Assembly (NCBI RefSeq): GCF_019209905.1
Contig: NZ_JAHUTM010000001.1
Location: 124,001-188,000 of the forward strand
Origin: Corynebacterium sp. TAE3-ERU12
GTDB lineage: Bacteria; Actinomycetota; Actinomycetes; Mycobacteriales; Mycobacteriaceae
Direction of reading: 5' to 3'
DNA: 64,000 bases
Shown: positions 27,006-35,576 of the stretch, in pieces
Position numbering within the stretch: the stretch's first letter is position 1
Layout of the letters: every line of letters starts with the position of its first letter
Notes under the pieces: generated by a model
What the model was told of the DNA's origin: nothing
The model's database searches: none
The model's input: only the letters and a program-made list of their open reading frames with translations
Translations under genes and position numbers: made by a program

Positions 27006-27011
27006 ATGCTA
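27006..27011 (-). promoter_or_regulatory. -10 element of yhhQ (leaderless)
   Basis: TAGCAT on the minus strand, 8 nt before the ATG at 26997; it lies in the 41-bp gap shared with gluQ. Confidence 0.4.
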
Positions 27012-27025
27012 CTCAGCGTGGCCGC

Positions 27026-27031
27026 TACGGT
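27026..27031 (+). promoter_or_regulatory. -10 element of gluQ (leaderless)
   Basis: TACGGT, 7 nt before the ATG at 27039, 14 bp from the opposing yhhQ -10 box. Confidence 0.4.
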
Positions 27032-27038
27032 AATAACT

Positions 27039-27911
27039 ATGTCTGTCATCACCGGTCGGTACGCGCCGAGTCCTACGGGGCATTTGCATGTGGGTAATTT
27101 GCGCACAGCGGTGCTGGCGTGGTCGTTGGCGCGTTCTGTTGGCGGGGGGTTTGTGATCCGGGTGGAGGATATTGATCGGCAGCGTTGCCGCCCGGAGTTC
27201 GAGGCTCAGCAGTTAGCGGATTTGGCGGCGGTGGGCTTGGAGTGGGATGGCGTGCCGGTGCGGCAGTCGGAGCGTACGGAGCGTTATGTGCAGGCCTTGG
27301 CGGCGTTGCCGACGTATCGCTGTTATTGCAGTCGCAGGGAGATTCAGGCTGCCGCGTCGGCCCCGCATGGCGCCCCGGGCGCGTATCCGGGCACCTGCCG
27401 CAATCTTGACCCGGAGGTGGCTGCTGTGAAGGCCGCTGAGCGTGCGGAGGTGGGTATGGAGCCGGCTATTCGGTTGCGTGCCGACGTTGCTTCCTGGCGG
27501 GTGCAGGACGCGCTTCACGGTGAGGTCACCGGGGCGGTGGATGATGTGGTGTTGCGGCGTGCCGATGGGGGGTGGGCTTATAACCTCGCCGTTGTTGTCG
27601 ATGATGCTGAGCAAGGCGTGACCCAGGTGGTTCGCGGTGATGATTTGTTGTCCTCTGCTGCGCGTCAGGCGTACCTGGCGGACTTATTGGGGTACCGGGC
27701 GCCGGAGTATGTGCATGTGCCGTTGGTGTTGTCGCAGCGGGGTAAGCGGTTGGCGAAGCGCGATGGGGATGTGACGTTGCGGGATATCACTGCTGGTGCT
27801 GCCCAGGCGTGGATTATGCGCAGTCTTGGGCTGCCTGGGGTGCCGGTGGCGGAGTTGCCGGACCGGTTGGCTATTGGTGATATCCCCCGCGAGCCGGTGA
27901 TCTTCGGCTAG
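27039..27911 (+). CDS. gluQ: Glutamyl-queuosine tRNA(Asp) synthetase GluQRS
   Basis: Truncated GluRS-like enzyme that attaches glutamate to the queuosine base in tRNA(Asp), downstream of Tgt. The HIGH-type motif is HLHVGN at 15-20 and the KMSKS-like motif is KRLAKRD. Zinc ligands C95, C97, Y116 and C120 are all present. At 290 aa it lacks the anticodon-binding domain of true GluRS, which separates the two. The frame is open upstream, but ATG 27039 begins the conserved MSVITGRYAPSPTGHLH and has TACGGT at 7 nt. Its presence implies that Q34-modified tRNA(Asp) is made in this organism. Confidence 0.92.
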   Translation: MSVITGRYAPSPTGHLHVGNLRTAVLAWSLARSVGGGFVIRVEDIDRQRCRPEFEAQQLADLAAVGLEWDGVPVRQSERTERYVQALAALPTYRCYCSRREIQAAASAPHGAPGAYPGTCRNLDPEVAAVKAAERAEVGMEPAIRLRADVASWRVQDALHGEVTGAVDDVVLRRADGGWAYNLAVVVDDAEQGVTQVVRGDDLLSSAARQAYLADLLGYRAPEYVHVPLVLSQRGKRLAKRDGDVTLRDITAGAAQAWIMRSLGLPGVPVAELPDRLAIGDIPREPVIFG

Positions 27912-27927
27912 GTCGGTGAATTTCACC

Positions 27928-27933
27928 TAGCCT
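27928..27933 (+). promoter_or_regulatory. -10 element of the flavodoxin-like gene (leaderless)
   Basis: TAGCCT, 6 nt before the ATG at 27940. Confidence 0.4.
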
Positions 27934-27939
27934 GGGCGT

Positions 27940-28422
27940 ATGTCTGAGCAGTCGGGAAATTTGCTGGTTGTCCATCATTCTCCTACGCCGTTATTGCGCA
28001 CGGTCCGCGATTATGTGCTCACCGGTGCGACGCACCCTGATTTGGAGGGGGTGGAGATTTCGGTGGTGGATGCGTTGGACGCCACTGCCTGCGATATTCG
28101 CGCCGCTGATGCCATTGTGTTGGGCACGAGCGCGAATTTTGGCTATATCTCCGGTGCGCTGAAGCACTTCTTTGACAGCACGTTTGCTGAGTGTGGTGAA
28201 GCGCGGAAGGGTTTGCCGTTTAGTTATTGGATTCGTGGTGGGCATGACACCACTGGTGCGCAGAAGGCGATGCAGGCCATTACGACGGGTTTTGGTTGGG
28301 AGTTGTCCGCCGAACCGGTGTGTTTTGTCGGTGAGCCGGATGAGCATGCTGACCAGTTGCGGGAGCTTGGTGCGACGATGGCTGCGCACGCATTGTCCAG
28401 CGGTATGGGCGAGTCGCGATGA
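27940..28422 (+). CDS. Flavodoxin-fold NAD(P)H-dependent oxidoreductase
   Basis: 160-residue flavodoxin-like protein. The phosphate-binding loop is in LLVVHHSPTPLLRTV, and GTSANFGYISGALKHFFD is the isoalloxazine-side motif of NADPH-dependent FMN reductases and flavodoxin-family oxidoreductases. The physiological substrate is unknown. Its stop overlaps the amn start (ATGA), so it is made together with AMP nucleosidase; I see no established functional link between the two. Confidence 0.8.
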   Translation: MSEQSGNLLVVHHSPTPLLRTVRDYVLTGATHPDLEGVEISVVDALDATACDIRAADAIVLGTSANFGYISGALKHFFDSTFAECGEARKGLPFSYWIRGGHDTTGAQKAMQAITTGFGWELSAEPVCFVGEPDEHADQLRELGATMAAHALSSGMGESR

Positions 28423-29972
28423 CGCCTCCGGTCAATGATCTTGATGGTCGTTTCTTCACCTCTGCTGACCAGGCGGTAGCGGCGCTTATTGAGTTGTATG
28501 ACGCTGCTACTGGGGATCTTGTGGCCGCCTATGAGCGGGCGTGTCAGCAGGTGCGTGCGGGCGCGGAGTCGGTGACTCCGGTGCGCCGGTGTTACCCGGA
28601 GTTGCGGTTTAGTGTGTCGCATTTGGGTGAGGTTGACCCGTCGTTATCGCATGGTTTTGTTGACCGTGCTGGCACGTATGCCACCGCTATTGCTCGGCCG
28701 CGGTTATTCCGCCAGTATTTGGTGGATCAGGTTGCTGATGTTTTGCGCAATCATGGTGGTCAGGTGCAGGTTCGTCTGTCCCGGACGCCGATTCCGGCCC
28801 GTTTTGCCCCGGGTTTTGATGAGTTGGATACCTCGGGTTTGGAGCAAAGCCAGTTGGCGATGGTGGATCGGGCGTTCACCCCGGTTGATTCGGCGTATGT
28901 GGATGATGCCATTGCTGATGGTGATGCGGATTTCCTGGGTCTTTCGGTCAAACCATTAAGCCTATTTTCGGCACCTCGGGTGGATTTGGCATTGCACCGG
29001 TTGGAGCATTACACCGGCTCGTCGGCGGCGCGGATTCAACGGTTCGTGTTGTTCACCAATTACCAGCTGCACACTGATGTGTTCCTGGATTATGCGCATA
29101 GTTTGGGCAAGGCTGCGGGGGAGGTGAACTGCGGTGATGAGCGCCAGGAGGCGGTGCTTTCCGACGCTGATAGCGCCGCGGCGAATCCGCATGGCTATAC
29201 GCATTTGGTGACTCCCGGTGACCATGTCCACGAGATCGGTTCGGTGCCGTCGGCGCGGGAATGCCGCAGTGAGGCTGATAGTTGCCAGATGCCGGCGTAT
29301 CACTTGGTGCGTCCCGACGGTTTGGGTGTGACGGTTATTGATATTGGTGTGGGCCCGTCGAATGCTAAGACCATCACGGATTGTTTGGCTGTGTTGCGGC
29401 CGCATTGTTGGATGATGGTGGGGCATTGTGCGGGCCTGGATGGCCGGATGCGTATTGGCGACATGATTTTGGCCAATGGTTATGACCGCGCTGATGGTGT
29501 CCTGGATGGGCATGTGCCGCTGGAGAAGCCGATTCCGCCGATTGCGGAGGTGCAGCAGGCGGTGACCAATGCTTTCCGGGAGGTGTCGGGGTTAAGCGGG
29601 GAGCAGTTGAAAAAGCGGCTTCGTACGGGCACGGTGTTGTCCACCTCGGACCGGAATTGGGAGTGGCGCCCGCAGGAAGATATTTACCGGGAGCTGCGCA
29701 AATCCACGGCGATTGGGGTGGAGATGGAGTCGTCGACCATTGCCGCTAATGGGTACCGGTTTCGGGTGCCTTATGGGGCGTTGTTGAGTGTGTCGGATAT
29801 GCCGCTGCATGATAAGCCGAAGTTGCCGCGTTCGGCTCGTCGGTTTTATCAGGCCTCGAAGGTGGAGCACTTGATGACTGCGGTGCGTGCCTGTGAGGCG
29901 ATGGCGGCGGACCCGGACCAGTTGCATTCACGTAAATTGCGGCGCCCGGTGGGTGAAGTTGCCTTCCGGTAG
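28419..29972 (+). CDS. amn: AMP nucleosidase
   Basis: Hydrolyses AMP to adenine and ribose 5-phosphate, balancing purine nucleotide pools. 517 residues: an N-terminal AMP-nucleosidase-specific domain (to about 185) followed by a nucleoside-phosphorylase-fold catalytic domain with VTVIDIGVGPSNAKT, GHCAGLDGRMRIGD and the purine/ribose motif GVEMESSTIAANGYRF. Length is slightly above the roughly 480 of the E. coli enzyme. ATG 28419 overlaps the preceding stop. It is the last gene of a two-gene unit; the 11-mer CGTCGGAAAGC begins directly after its stop codon. Confidence 0.92.
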   Translation: MTPPVNDLDGRFFTSADQAVAALIELYDAATGDLVAAYERACQQVRAGAESVTPVRRCYPELRFSVSHLGEVDPSLSHGFVDRAGTYATAIARPRLFRQYLVDQVADVLRNHGGQVQVRLSRTPIPARFAPGFDELDTSGLEQSQLAMVDRAFTPVDSAYVDDAIADGDADFLGLSVKPLSLFSAPRVDLALHRLEHYTGSSAARIQRFVLFTNYQLHTDVFLDYAHSLGKAAGEVNCGDERQEAVLSDADSAAANPHGYTHLVTPGDHVHEIGSVPSARECRSEADSCQMPAYHLVRPDGLGVTVIDIGVGPSNAKTITDCLAVLRPHCWMMVGHCAGLDGRMRIGDMILANGYDRADGVLDGHVPLEKPIPPIAEVQQAVTNAFREVSGLSGEQLKKRLRTGTVLSTSDRNWEWRPQEDIYRELRKSTAIGVEMESSTIAANGYRFRVPYGALLSVSDMPLHDKPKLPRSARRFYQASKVEHLMTAVRACEAMAADPDQLHSRKLRRPVGEVAFR

Positions 29973-30005
29973 CGTCGGAAAGCCCAAGGTTTTTTAGGAG
30001 GCATT

Positions 30006-30227
30006 ATGTCTACTCAGGCTACTGCGAATTTCAAGGTCACCGGTATGAGCTGCGGGCACTGCGAAGCCAGTGTGCGCGAAGAGGTCTCTGCCATTGCCGG
30101 TGTGGAGTCCGTCACTGTTGATCACACCACTGGGGAGTTAGGTGTTGTGTCCCGTACCCCGGTGGACCCGGCTGATGTGATTGCTGCGGTCGAGGAGGCC
30201 GGCTACGAGGCGGAGGCTCTTGGGTAG
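30006..30227 (+). CDS. copZ: Copper chaperone CopZ (HMA domain)
   Basis: 73-residue single heavy-metal-associated domain with the Cu(I)-binding motif MSCGHC near residues 15-20 and the ferredoxin-like beta-alpha-beta pattern ([16 protein letters not shown]). It delivers Cu(I) to the export ATPase CopA encoded 11 bp downstream. ATG 30006 has a strong AGGAGG ribosome site. I found no CsoR-like operator in the short space after amn. Confidence 0.92.
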   Translation: MSTQATANFKVTGMSCGHCEASVREEVSAIAGVESVTVDHTTGELGVVSRTPVDPADVIAAVEEAGYEAEALG

Positions 30228-30230
30228 TAT
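30225..30230 (+). promoter_or_regulatory. Possible -10 element of copA (leaderless)
   Basis: TAGTAT spanning the copZ stop codon, 8 nt before the copA ATG. It could give copA its own transcript in addition to read-through from copZ. Confidence 0.35.
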
Positions 30231-30238
30231 CGGCCATT

Positions 30239-32572
30239 ATGGCTGTTGAGGTTGTACTCGATATTGGCGGAATGACCTGTGCTTCGTGTGCGAATCGGGT
30301 GCAGCGCAAGCTCAATAAGCTCGATGGTGTGACTGCACAGGTCAATTACGCCACAGAACGCGCCCATATCACCGATGAGGCCGGCCATGAGCTGGCGGAG
30401 TTGGTTGATGTGGTGGAGGCTGCGGGGTATCAGGCTTTTCCGCTTGCCGACGGCAATGCCTCGCCGTCGCGCGGGGATTCTGCGCCTGGTGCCACGCCGG
30501 GGGCCGCGCCGGCGGCCGCCGATCCGGCCGAAGCTCATCGCGCTGCGGAGCTCAATGCGCTTCGCACTCGTGTTATTGGTGCGTTGTGGTTGGCGGTCCC
30601 GGTCATTGTGTTGTCGATGATCCCGGCGCTGCAGTTTCCGAATTGGCAGTGGTTGTGTCTGACGCTTACTGCCCCGGTGGTGGTGTGGTGTGGCTACCCG
30701 TTCCATCGCGCTACCTGGATGAATCTTAAACATGGCGCGGCGACGATGGATACGCTCATCACCGTCGGAACCGGCGCGGCATTCCTGTGGTCGCTGTGGG
30801 CCCTATTTTTCGGCACTGCGGGCCAGCCCGGCCTGGTGCATGAGTTCCACCTCACCGCTGGGCACGGCGATGCCAGTAGCCATATTTATTTAGAGACCGC
30901 TGCCGGGGTCATCCTTTTCGTCCTTGCTGGGCGTTATTTTGAGCGTCGGTCGAAGCACCGCAGCGCTGAGGCCATTAGTGAATTATTCGACCTGGGTGCT
31001 AAGCAGGCGGCGGTGTTACGTGCCGCCGATGGCAGCCCTGGTGTCGCCGGGGACCGGGAGGAGCGCGTCGCCGCGACGGATCTTGTGGTCGGGGACCATA
31101 TTGTGGTCCGTCCCGGTGAGCGCATCCCCACTGATGGTGTGGTCATTGATGGGCGGTCCGCGGTCGATGAGGCGATGTTGACCGGTGAGTCCATGCCAGT
31201 CGAGGTAGTCGAGGGCGACCGGGTTACTGGTGCCACGGTGAATCAGTCCGGCCGGTTGTTAGTTGAGGCCACCGCAGTTGGTGCTGATACGCGACTGTCC
31301 CAGTTGGCGGATTTGGTTGCCCAGGCCCAGGCCGGTACCGCGAATGTGCAGCGCTTGGCTGATCGCATTTCGGGTGTGTTTGTGCCTGTGGTGCTGCTTA
31401 TTGCCGTGGCGACGTTTATTGGGTGGCTTGCCGTCGGTGGCGAGTTCACCCAGGCGTGTACTGCGGCGGTGGCGGTGCTCATCATTGCCTGCCCGTGTGC
31501 TTTGGGTTTGGCTACCCCGACGGCGTTGTTGGTGGGTACTGGGCGTGGTGCGCAGCTGGGGATTTTGCTTGGCGGCCCGGAGGTCCTTGAGCGCACGAAG
31601 ACTATTGACACGGTGGTGCTGGATAAGACCGGCACGATTACTCGTGGCGATATGGCGCTGGCTGATGTTATTCCTGCTGGCGATACTGACCCTGCGGTGG
31701 CTTTGCGGGCTGCTGGGGCGGTGGAGTCGGCTTCGACGCACCCGATTGGTCGCGCTATTGCCACTGCCGCCGCAGCTGAGGGGGATCTGCTGCCGGCCAC
31801 TGATATCCGCGATGAGCCGGGCCGGGGCATTAGTGGCGTGGTGCCTGGTCTTGTGGATGACACTGATGCTGGTGTGGAGGTCAGCGTCGGAAAGCTTGCT
31901 GATAGTGCGGTGCCAGCAGAGCTTGCCGACGCGGTGGGCCGGGCGCGTGAGGCCGGCGGGAGCTGCGCTTTTGTGAGCTGGTCCGGTCGGGTGCGGGCGC
32001 TGTTGGTGGTCAGTGATGGGGTGAAGGAGACTTCAGCTGAGGCGGTGCGGATGCTGCGGAAGCTGGATGTGGAACCGGTGCTGCTGACTGGTGATTCTGC
32101 GGCGGCGGCGCGGTGTATTGCCGATGAGGTCGGTATCGACACGGTGATTGCGGGGGTGGCGCCGGAAGATAAGGTCGCCCACGTTCAGCGGCTGCAGGAT
32201 GAGGGTCATGCGGTGGCGATGGTCGGTGATGGCATTAACGACGCTGCCGCTTTGGCTGCCGCTGACCTGGGCATGGCGATGGGTACTGGTACCGATGCGG
32301 CGATTGCTGCGGCCGATATCACCTTAGTGCGCGGTGATGTGCGGGCAGCTGCTGATGCGGTGCGGCTTGCCCGGGCGACGCTGCGCACGATTCATGGCAA
32401 TTTGTTCTGGGCTTTTGCCTATAACGTGGCGGCGATTCCGCTGGCTGCGTGTGGTTTGCTCAACCCGATGTTGGCTGGGTTGGCGATGGCGCTTTCCAGT
32501 GTGTTCGTGGTGAGCAATAGTTTGCGGCTGCGTCATTTCCGGCCCATTGCCGCGCCGGGTGGCCAGGACTAG
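30239..32572 (+). CDS. copA: Cu(I)-exporting P1B-type ATPase CopA
   Basis: Pumps Cu(I) out of the cytoplasm. One N-terminal HMA domain has C14-A-S-C17 (GMTCASC); an Ala/Pro-rich linker follows at about 75-100, then eight helices. The ion-binding CPC is at about 417-419 ([13 protein letters not shown]), the phosphorylated aspartate is in [10 protein letters not shown] at about 462, with SxxHPIG and [10 protein letters not shown] later. The last helices carry FAYNVAAIP and [13 protein letters not shown], the YN and MxxSS signatures of the Cu(I) subgroup. 777 residues, normal for a one-HMA CopA. It pairs with copZ. Confidence 0.93.
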   Translation: MAVEVVLDIGGMTCASCANRVQRKLNKLDGVTAQVNYATERAHITDEAGHELAELVDVVEAAGYQAFPLADGNASPSRGDSAPGATPGAAPAAADPAEAHRAAELNALRTRVIGALWLAVPVIVLSMIPALQFPNWQWLCLTLTAPVVVWCGYPFHRATWMNLKHGAATMDTLITVGTGAAFLWSLWALFFGTAGQPGLVHEFHLTAGHGDASSHIYLETAAGVILFVLAGRYFERRSKHRSAEAISELFDLGAKQAAVLRAADGSPGVAGDREERVAATDLVVGDHIVVRPGERIPTDGVVIDGRSAVDEAMLTGESMPVEVVEGDRVTGATVNQSGRLLVEATAVGADTRLSQLADLVAQAQAGTANVQRLADRISGVFVPVVLLIAVATFIGWLAVGGEFTQACTAAVAVLIIACPCALGLATPTALLVGTGRGAQLGILLGGPEVLERTKTIDTVVLDKTGTITRGDMALADVIPAGDTDPAVALRAAGAVESASTHPIGRAIATAAAAEGDLLPATDIRDEPGRGISGVVPGLVDDTDAGVEVSVGKLADSAVPAELADAVGRAREAGGSCAFVSWSGRVRALLVVSDGVKETSAEAVRMLRKLDVEPVLLTGDSAAAARCIADEVGIDTVIAGVAPEDKVAHVQRLQDEGHAVAMVGDGINDAAALAAADLGMAMGTGTDAAIAAADITLVRGDVRAAADAVRLARATLRTIHGNLFWAFAYNVAAIPLAACGLLNPMLAGLAMALSSVFVVSNSLRLRHFRPIAAPGGQD

Positions 32573-32575
32573 CGT
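32570..32575 (+). promoter_or_regulatory. -10 element of the DoxX-like gene (leaderless)
   Basis: TAGCGT, overlapping the copA stop, 7 nt before the ATG at 32583. Confidence 0.35.
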
Positions 32576-32582
32576 CAAGACC

Positions 32583-32978
32583 ATGATGCTGCGCAAGAAG
32601 GACAAAAAAGATAAGTCCGTCGAGGACACCGCCAAGACCATGTCGAATGCCCTGTTGGGCATGGGCGTGTTGCATTTTGTGAAGCCGGAGCCATTTGATG
32701 CGATCGTCCCGGACTATGTGCCGATGACGAAGCGGCAGGCCACGTACTGGTCGGGTGTGGCTGAGTTGGTCACTGGTGCGTTGCTGCGGGTGGATAAGAC
32801 TCGCACCTTGGGTGGGTACTCGGCGATGGCGCTGTTCCTGGCGGTTTTCCCGGCCAATATTGAGATGGCCCGGCAGTGGGCGGGTGGTTCCACGGTGAAG
32901 AAGGTCATTGCTTTTGGGCGGTTGCCGCTGCAGTTTCCGATGATTGCGCAAGCCTGGAAGGTTGCTCGCCATAAGTAG
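32583..32978 (+). CDS. DoxX-like small membrane protein
   Basis: 131 residues. A lysine/aspartate-rich N-terminus (LRKKDKKDKSVEDT) precedes three or four hydrophobic segments with the DoxX-type pattern YWSGVAELVTGALL and MALFLAVFPANIEMA. DoxX-family proteins are quinone-linked or of unknown role. Two adjacent ATG codons (32583, 32586) may start it; TAGCGT lies 7 nt before the first. It follows copA by 10 bp, but the context gives no proof of a copper function. Confidence 0.7.
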   Translation: MMLRKKDKKDKSVEDTAKTMSNALLGMGVLHFVKPEPFDAIVPDYVPMTKRQATYWSGVAELVTGALLRVDKTRTLGGYSAMALFLAVFPANIEMARQWAGGSTVKKVIAFGRLPLQFPMIAQAWKVARHK

Positions 32979-33042
32979 CCCTATTTTCGCTGTTGTACGC
33001 AGTGATTTTGCTCTGGTTGTGCTTTTAGGTAACCTTCCGTGC

Positions 33043-33127
33043 GGAGGATTCGCCTAGCGGCCTATGGCGCTCGCCTGGAACGCGAGTTGGGAGCAATCCC
33101 TCAGGGGTTCAAATCCCCTATCCTCCG
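33043..33127 (+). tRNA. tRNA-Ser (anticodon GGA)
   Basis: Acceptor GGAGGAT/ATCCTCC, anticodon GGA in CTGGAAC, long variable arm, T-loop GGTTCAAATCC. CCA is encoded at 33128-33130. Confidence 0.94.
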
Positions 33128-33138
33128 CCATAGTCACG

Positions 33139-33167
33139 ACCCCCGAGCCACAGCGGCTCGGGGGTTT
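33139..33167 (+). terminator. Rho-independent terminator after tRNA-Ser(GGA)
   Basis: ACCCCCGAGCC / GGCTCGGGGG stem, short loop, TTT tail. Confidence 0.7.
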
Positions 33168-33198
33168 GTGCGTATCTGGAACTAGCGCTAACCTATGG

Positions 33199-33290
33199 GC
33201 AGGGTCCCACGCGGCGTTATCTCGTGAACTCCCCCAGGGCAGGAATGCAGCAAGGGTCAGCGAGCTCTAGCGGGTGCGTGGGTCCCCCTT
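33199..33290 (+). ncRNA. ffs: 4.5S signal recognition particle RNA
   Basis: Small bacterial SRP RNA. The 5' and 3' ends pair (GGGTCCCACGC with GCGTGGGTCCC), and the apical domain carries the Ffh-binding core CCAGGGCAGGAATGCAGCAA with GGTCAGCGAG on the return strand. A T-run (CCCCCTTTTTTT) ends the transcript. Its position just upstream of aspT-dnaX agrees with other corynebacteria. The ends are estimated from the helix and may be off by a few bases. Confidence 0.93.
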
Positions 33291-33352
33291 TTTTTATGCC
33301 TGCCGCACTGGGGGCTGGGTAATTGGTGATAGCCCATTGCTGCTACCTGCTC

Positions 33353-33358
33353 TATCCT
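33353..33358 (+). promoter_or_regulatory. -10 element of aspT (leaderless)
   Basis: TATCCT, 7 nt before the ATG at 33366. Confidence 0.5.
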
Positions 33359-33365
33359 CGGGACT

Positions 33366-34637
33366 ATGAAGCTCGAAGAGTACGGTGCCGACGATCTGGC
33401 ACAGCTGAAGGACAAGTTCACCGCTGACTATGAGCAACTCAAGGCCCGGGATCTGAACCTGGACCTCACCCGCGGTAAGCCGTCATCGGCGCAGCTTGAT
33501 TTCGCCAACCCCCTGCTTGGTTTGCCCGCCCCGGAGTACCGCACCGCTTCTGGTGAGGACACGCGCAACTACGGCAACCTCAAGGGCATCACCGATATTC
33601 GTGCCATTTGGGCTGACCTGCTCGACCTGCCGGTCGATAATGTTCTTGCCGGGGATTCGTCCTCGCTGAATATCCAATTCGACCTGATCAGCTGGGCGAT
33701 GCACTTCGGCAACTGTGATTCGCAGCGGCCTTGGTCGAAGGAGCCGGTGCTGAAGTGGTTGTGCCCGGTGCCTGGCTATGACCGGCACTTCTCCATTACG
33801 GAGGAGTTCGGTTTCGAGATGATTCATGTCCCGATGACCGAGGATGGTCCGGATATGGATATGGTCGAACGCCTTGTTGCGGCCGACCCAGCGATTAAGG
33901 GCATGTGGAATGTGCCGGTATTTTCTAACCCGACTGGCATTAGCTACTCGGAAGAGACCTGCCAGCGCCTCGCCGCGATGGAAACTGCGGCCCCTGATTT
34001 CCGCCTGATGTGGGATAACGCCTATATGGTGCACCCGCTGACCGACGAGTTCCCGCAGGTGCACAATATCGTCGCTATGTGCCAGGAGGCCGGCAATCCC
34101 AACCGCGTGTGGCAGCTTGCCTCCACGTCGAAGATGACTCTTGCTGGTGCTGGTGTTGCGTTCTTCGCCGCCTCTGATGCCAATATCGCTGACTATTGCG
34201 CCCATGCCGGTATCCGCGGCATTGGCCCGAATAAGGTCAACCAGCTTGCCCACGCCGCTTTCTTTGGCGATGTTGAGGGGGTGCGCTCTCAGATGCGTCG
34301 CCATGCTGAGTCTTTGGCCCCGAAGTTCGACCGGGTTTTGGAGATTCTCAATGAGCGTCTCGGCGGCTATGGGGTAGCGCAGTGGACCGAGCCTCAGGGC
34401 GGTTATTTCATTTCCCTTGATGTGGTTGATGGCACCGCTGGCCGCGTTATCGAGTTGGCCAAGCAGGCCGGTATTGCGCTGACCGGTACCGGTTCGTCCT
34501 TCCCGCTGAAGAATGACCCGAATGACCGCAATATCCGTCTTGCGCCGTCGCTGCCGCCGATTGAGGAGCTTGATACGGCAATGAACGGTGTGGCCACCTG
34601 TGTGCTGCTTGCGGCTGCGGAGAAGCTCTCTGCGTAG
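33366..34637 (+). CDS. aspT: Aspartate aminotransferase AspT
   Basis: PLP enzyme interconverting oxaloacetate/glutamate and aspartate/2-oxoglutarate; supplies aspartate to lysC and asd at the other end of the window. 423 residues of the distinctive corynebacterial class (subgroup with LDLTRGKPSSAQLDFANP near 36-53, LAGDSSSLNIQFDL, CPVPGYDRHFSI, VFSNPTGISY, and STSKMTLAGAGVAFF with the Schiff-base lysine). Very similar in plan to the C. glutamicum AspT. ATG with TATCCT 7 nt upstream. A GC-rich hairpin follows the stop. Confidence 0.93.
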   Translation: MKLEEYGADDLAQLKDKFTADYEQLKARDLNLDLTRGKPSSAQLDFANPLLGLPAPEYRTASGEDTRNYGNLKGITDIRAIWADLLDLPVDNVLAGDSSSLNIQFDLISWAMHFGNCDSQRPWSKEPVLKWLCPVPGYDRHFSITEEFGFEMIHVPMTEDGPDMDMVERLVAADPAIKGMWNVPVFSNPTGISYSEETCQRLAAMETAAPDFRLMWDNAYMVHPLTDEFPQVHNIVAMCQEAGNPNRVWQLASTSKMTLAGAGVAFFAASDANIADYCAHAGIRGIGPNKVNQLAHAAFFGDVEGVRSQMRRHAESLAPKFDRVLEILNERLGGYGVAQWTEPQGGYFISLDVVDGTAGRVIELAKQAGIALTGTGSSFPLKNDPNDRNIRLAPSLPPIEELDTAMNGVATCVLLAAAEKLSA

Positions 34638-34668
34638 TTCTCGTAGTTCTGTTGGCTAGCCGACGTTG

Positions 34669-34698
34669 GTAGCCCCGGGCCTTGTGGTCCGGGGCTAC
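34669..34698 (+). terminator. Hairpin after aspT
   Basis: GTAGCCCCGG / CCGGGGCTAC with a 10-nt loop. No T-run follows; the right arm also contributes to the -10 box of the next gene. It may be a weak or Rho-aided terminator. Confidence 0.45.
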
Positions 34699-34701
34699 TA
34701 T
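34696..34701 (+). promoter_or_regulatory. -10 element of the 275-aa gene (leaderless)
   Basis: TACTAT, 8 nt before the ATG at 34710; it lies in the right arm of the aspT hairpin. Confidence 0.35.
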
Positions 34702-34709
34702 CGCGATTG

Positions 34710-35537
34710 ATGAATGCAGCAGAAATTGAGTACTGGGTGGATCAGCTCTTTCCGGGCGAGATGTCGATCTACGAAATCGCACCGGGGGTAGCTGAAGGGG
34801 GTAATCAGCCATCGCCTGACCAGGTGTTTTGCGCGGGAAATTTTAATTTTGACGAACAACTCGACTTGAGTTGCACGCTTGATTTGTCTCGCCTAGATTT
34901 TGCATTGCGCACATCGAAAGGCGAGGAAGTCCGAGTGGAGTTCTTCACCGTTGTGGCTCAGGATCCGGGCCCTGAATCGGTGGTCGGAGCACATTCCCTA
35001 CGTGCTTCGGCTGTCGAAGCACATTCCCTACGTGCTTCGGCCGCGCTGCTTGAAGAGGACGCAGACGCACATAATCCCCCTACTTTGTCGGCGTTCTTGG
35101 TCACGACGGCCGCAGCGTTGATGCGCTCGAGGAGTGTTTCCGGCCCCCAGGGTGAGCAGCAATCCCTAGCTCCCACCCCGGGAACTCTCCTCGCTGATGC
35201 GGTGACCTTGGGTCTGCAAGCCGCCGCCGAGTCCGGCGCCGCCCATCCCGCTCATCCCACTGTTTCGCACTTTGTTGTTGCGGTGCCCCATGTGTGGGCC
35301 AACGGGGTTCCCCAGCTCACCGAACCCCCGGGCGAAGTATCCCTGCATGATGGTGATTCCGGCCCGTTTCCTGGTTCTCGTCTGGCTCTGGGCCGGATTA
35401 CCACTGTCGCCCAGCTCATTGCGTTGACTGATGCGGAGTTCGAGTACGCGCAGCGCGAAGGTTCCGATGCAGTACTGCAGGCTATTGCTGATGCTGGGGC
35501 CGACCCGCGCGATCTGTGCCGGGAGTCAGTGATTTAG
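34710..35537 (+). CDS. Hypothetical protein (275 aa) with an in-frame repeat insertion
   Basis: Family not recognised. Soluble and acidic; the N-terminal part (AEIEYWVDQLFPGEMSIYEIAP) and the C-terminal LGRITTVAQLIALTDAEFEYAQREG look structured, and a suppressor-of-fused-like protein is one guess I cannot support further. At residues about 94-110 the sequence AHSLRASAVEAHSLRASA comes from two 30-bp-spaced copies of a palindromic unit at 34986-35040, which seems to be a repeat inserted without breaking the frame. A TTG one codon upstream is an alternative start. It lies between aspT and dnaX. Confidence 0.7.
   Translation: MNAAEIEYWVDQLFPGEMSIYEIAPGVAEGGNQPSPDQVFCAGNFNFDEQLDLSCTLDLSRLDFALRTSKGEEVRVEFFTVVAQDPGPESVVGAHSLRASAVEAHSLRASAALLEEDADAHNPPTLSAFLVTTAAALMRSRSVSGPQGEQQSLAPTPGTLLADAVTLGLQAAAESGAAHPAHPTVSHFVVAVPHVWANGVPQLTEPPGEVSLHDGDSGPFPGSRLALGRITTVAQLIALTDAEFEYAQREGSDAVLQAIADAGADPRDLCRESVI
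34986..35040 (+). repeat. Tandem palindromic repeat (2 copies) inside a coding gene
   Basis: Copies at 34986-35010 and 35016-35040. Each reads G(A/G)AGCAC-ATTCCCTAC-GTGCTTC, an inverted repeat of 7 bp around a 9-nt centre. They are spaced 30 bp apart, so the frame is kept. It resembles small repeats that spread into actinobacterial genes. Confidence 0.65.
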
Positions 35538-35563
35538 GCCCCGCGTTGTGTCCAGGGCCCCGG

Positions 35564-35569
35564 TAGGCT
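35564..35569 (+). promoter_or_regulatory. -10 element of dnaX (leaderless)
   Basis: TAGGCT, 7 nt before the GTG at 35577. Confidence 0.45.
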
Positions 35570-35576
35570 GAGTGCC

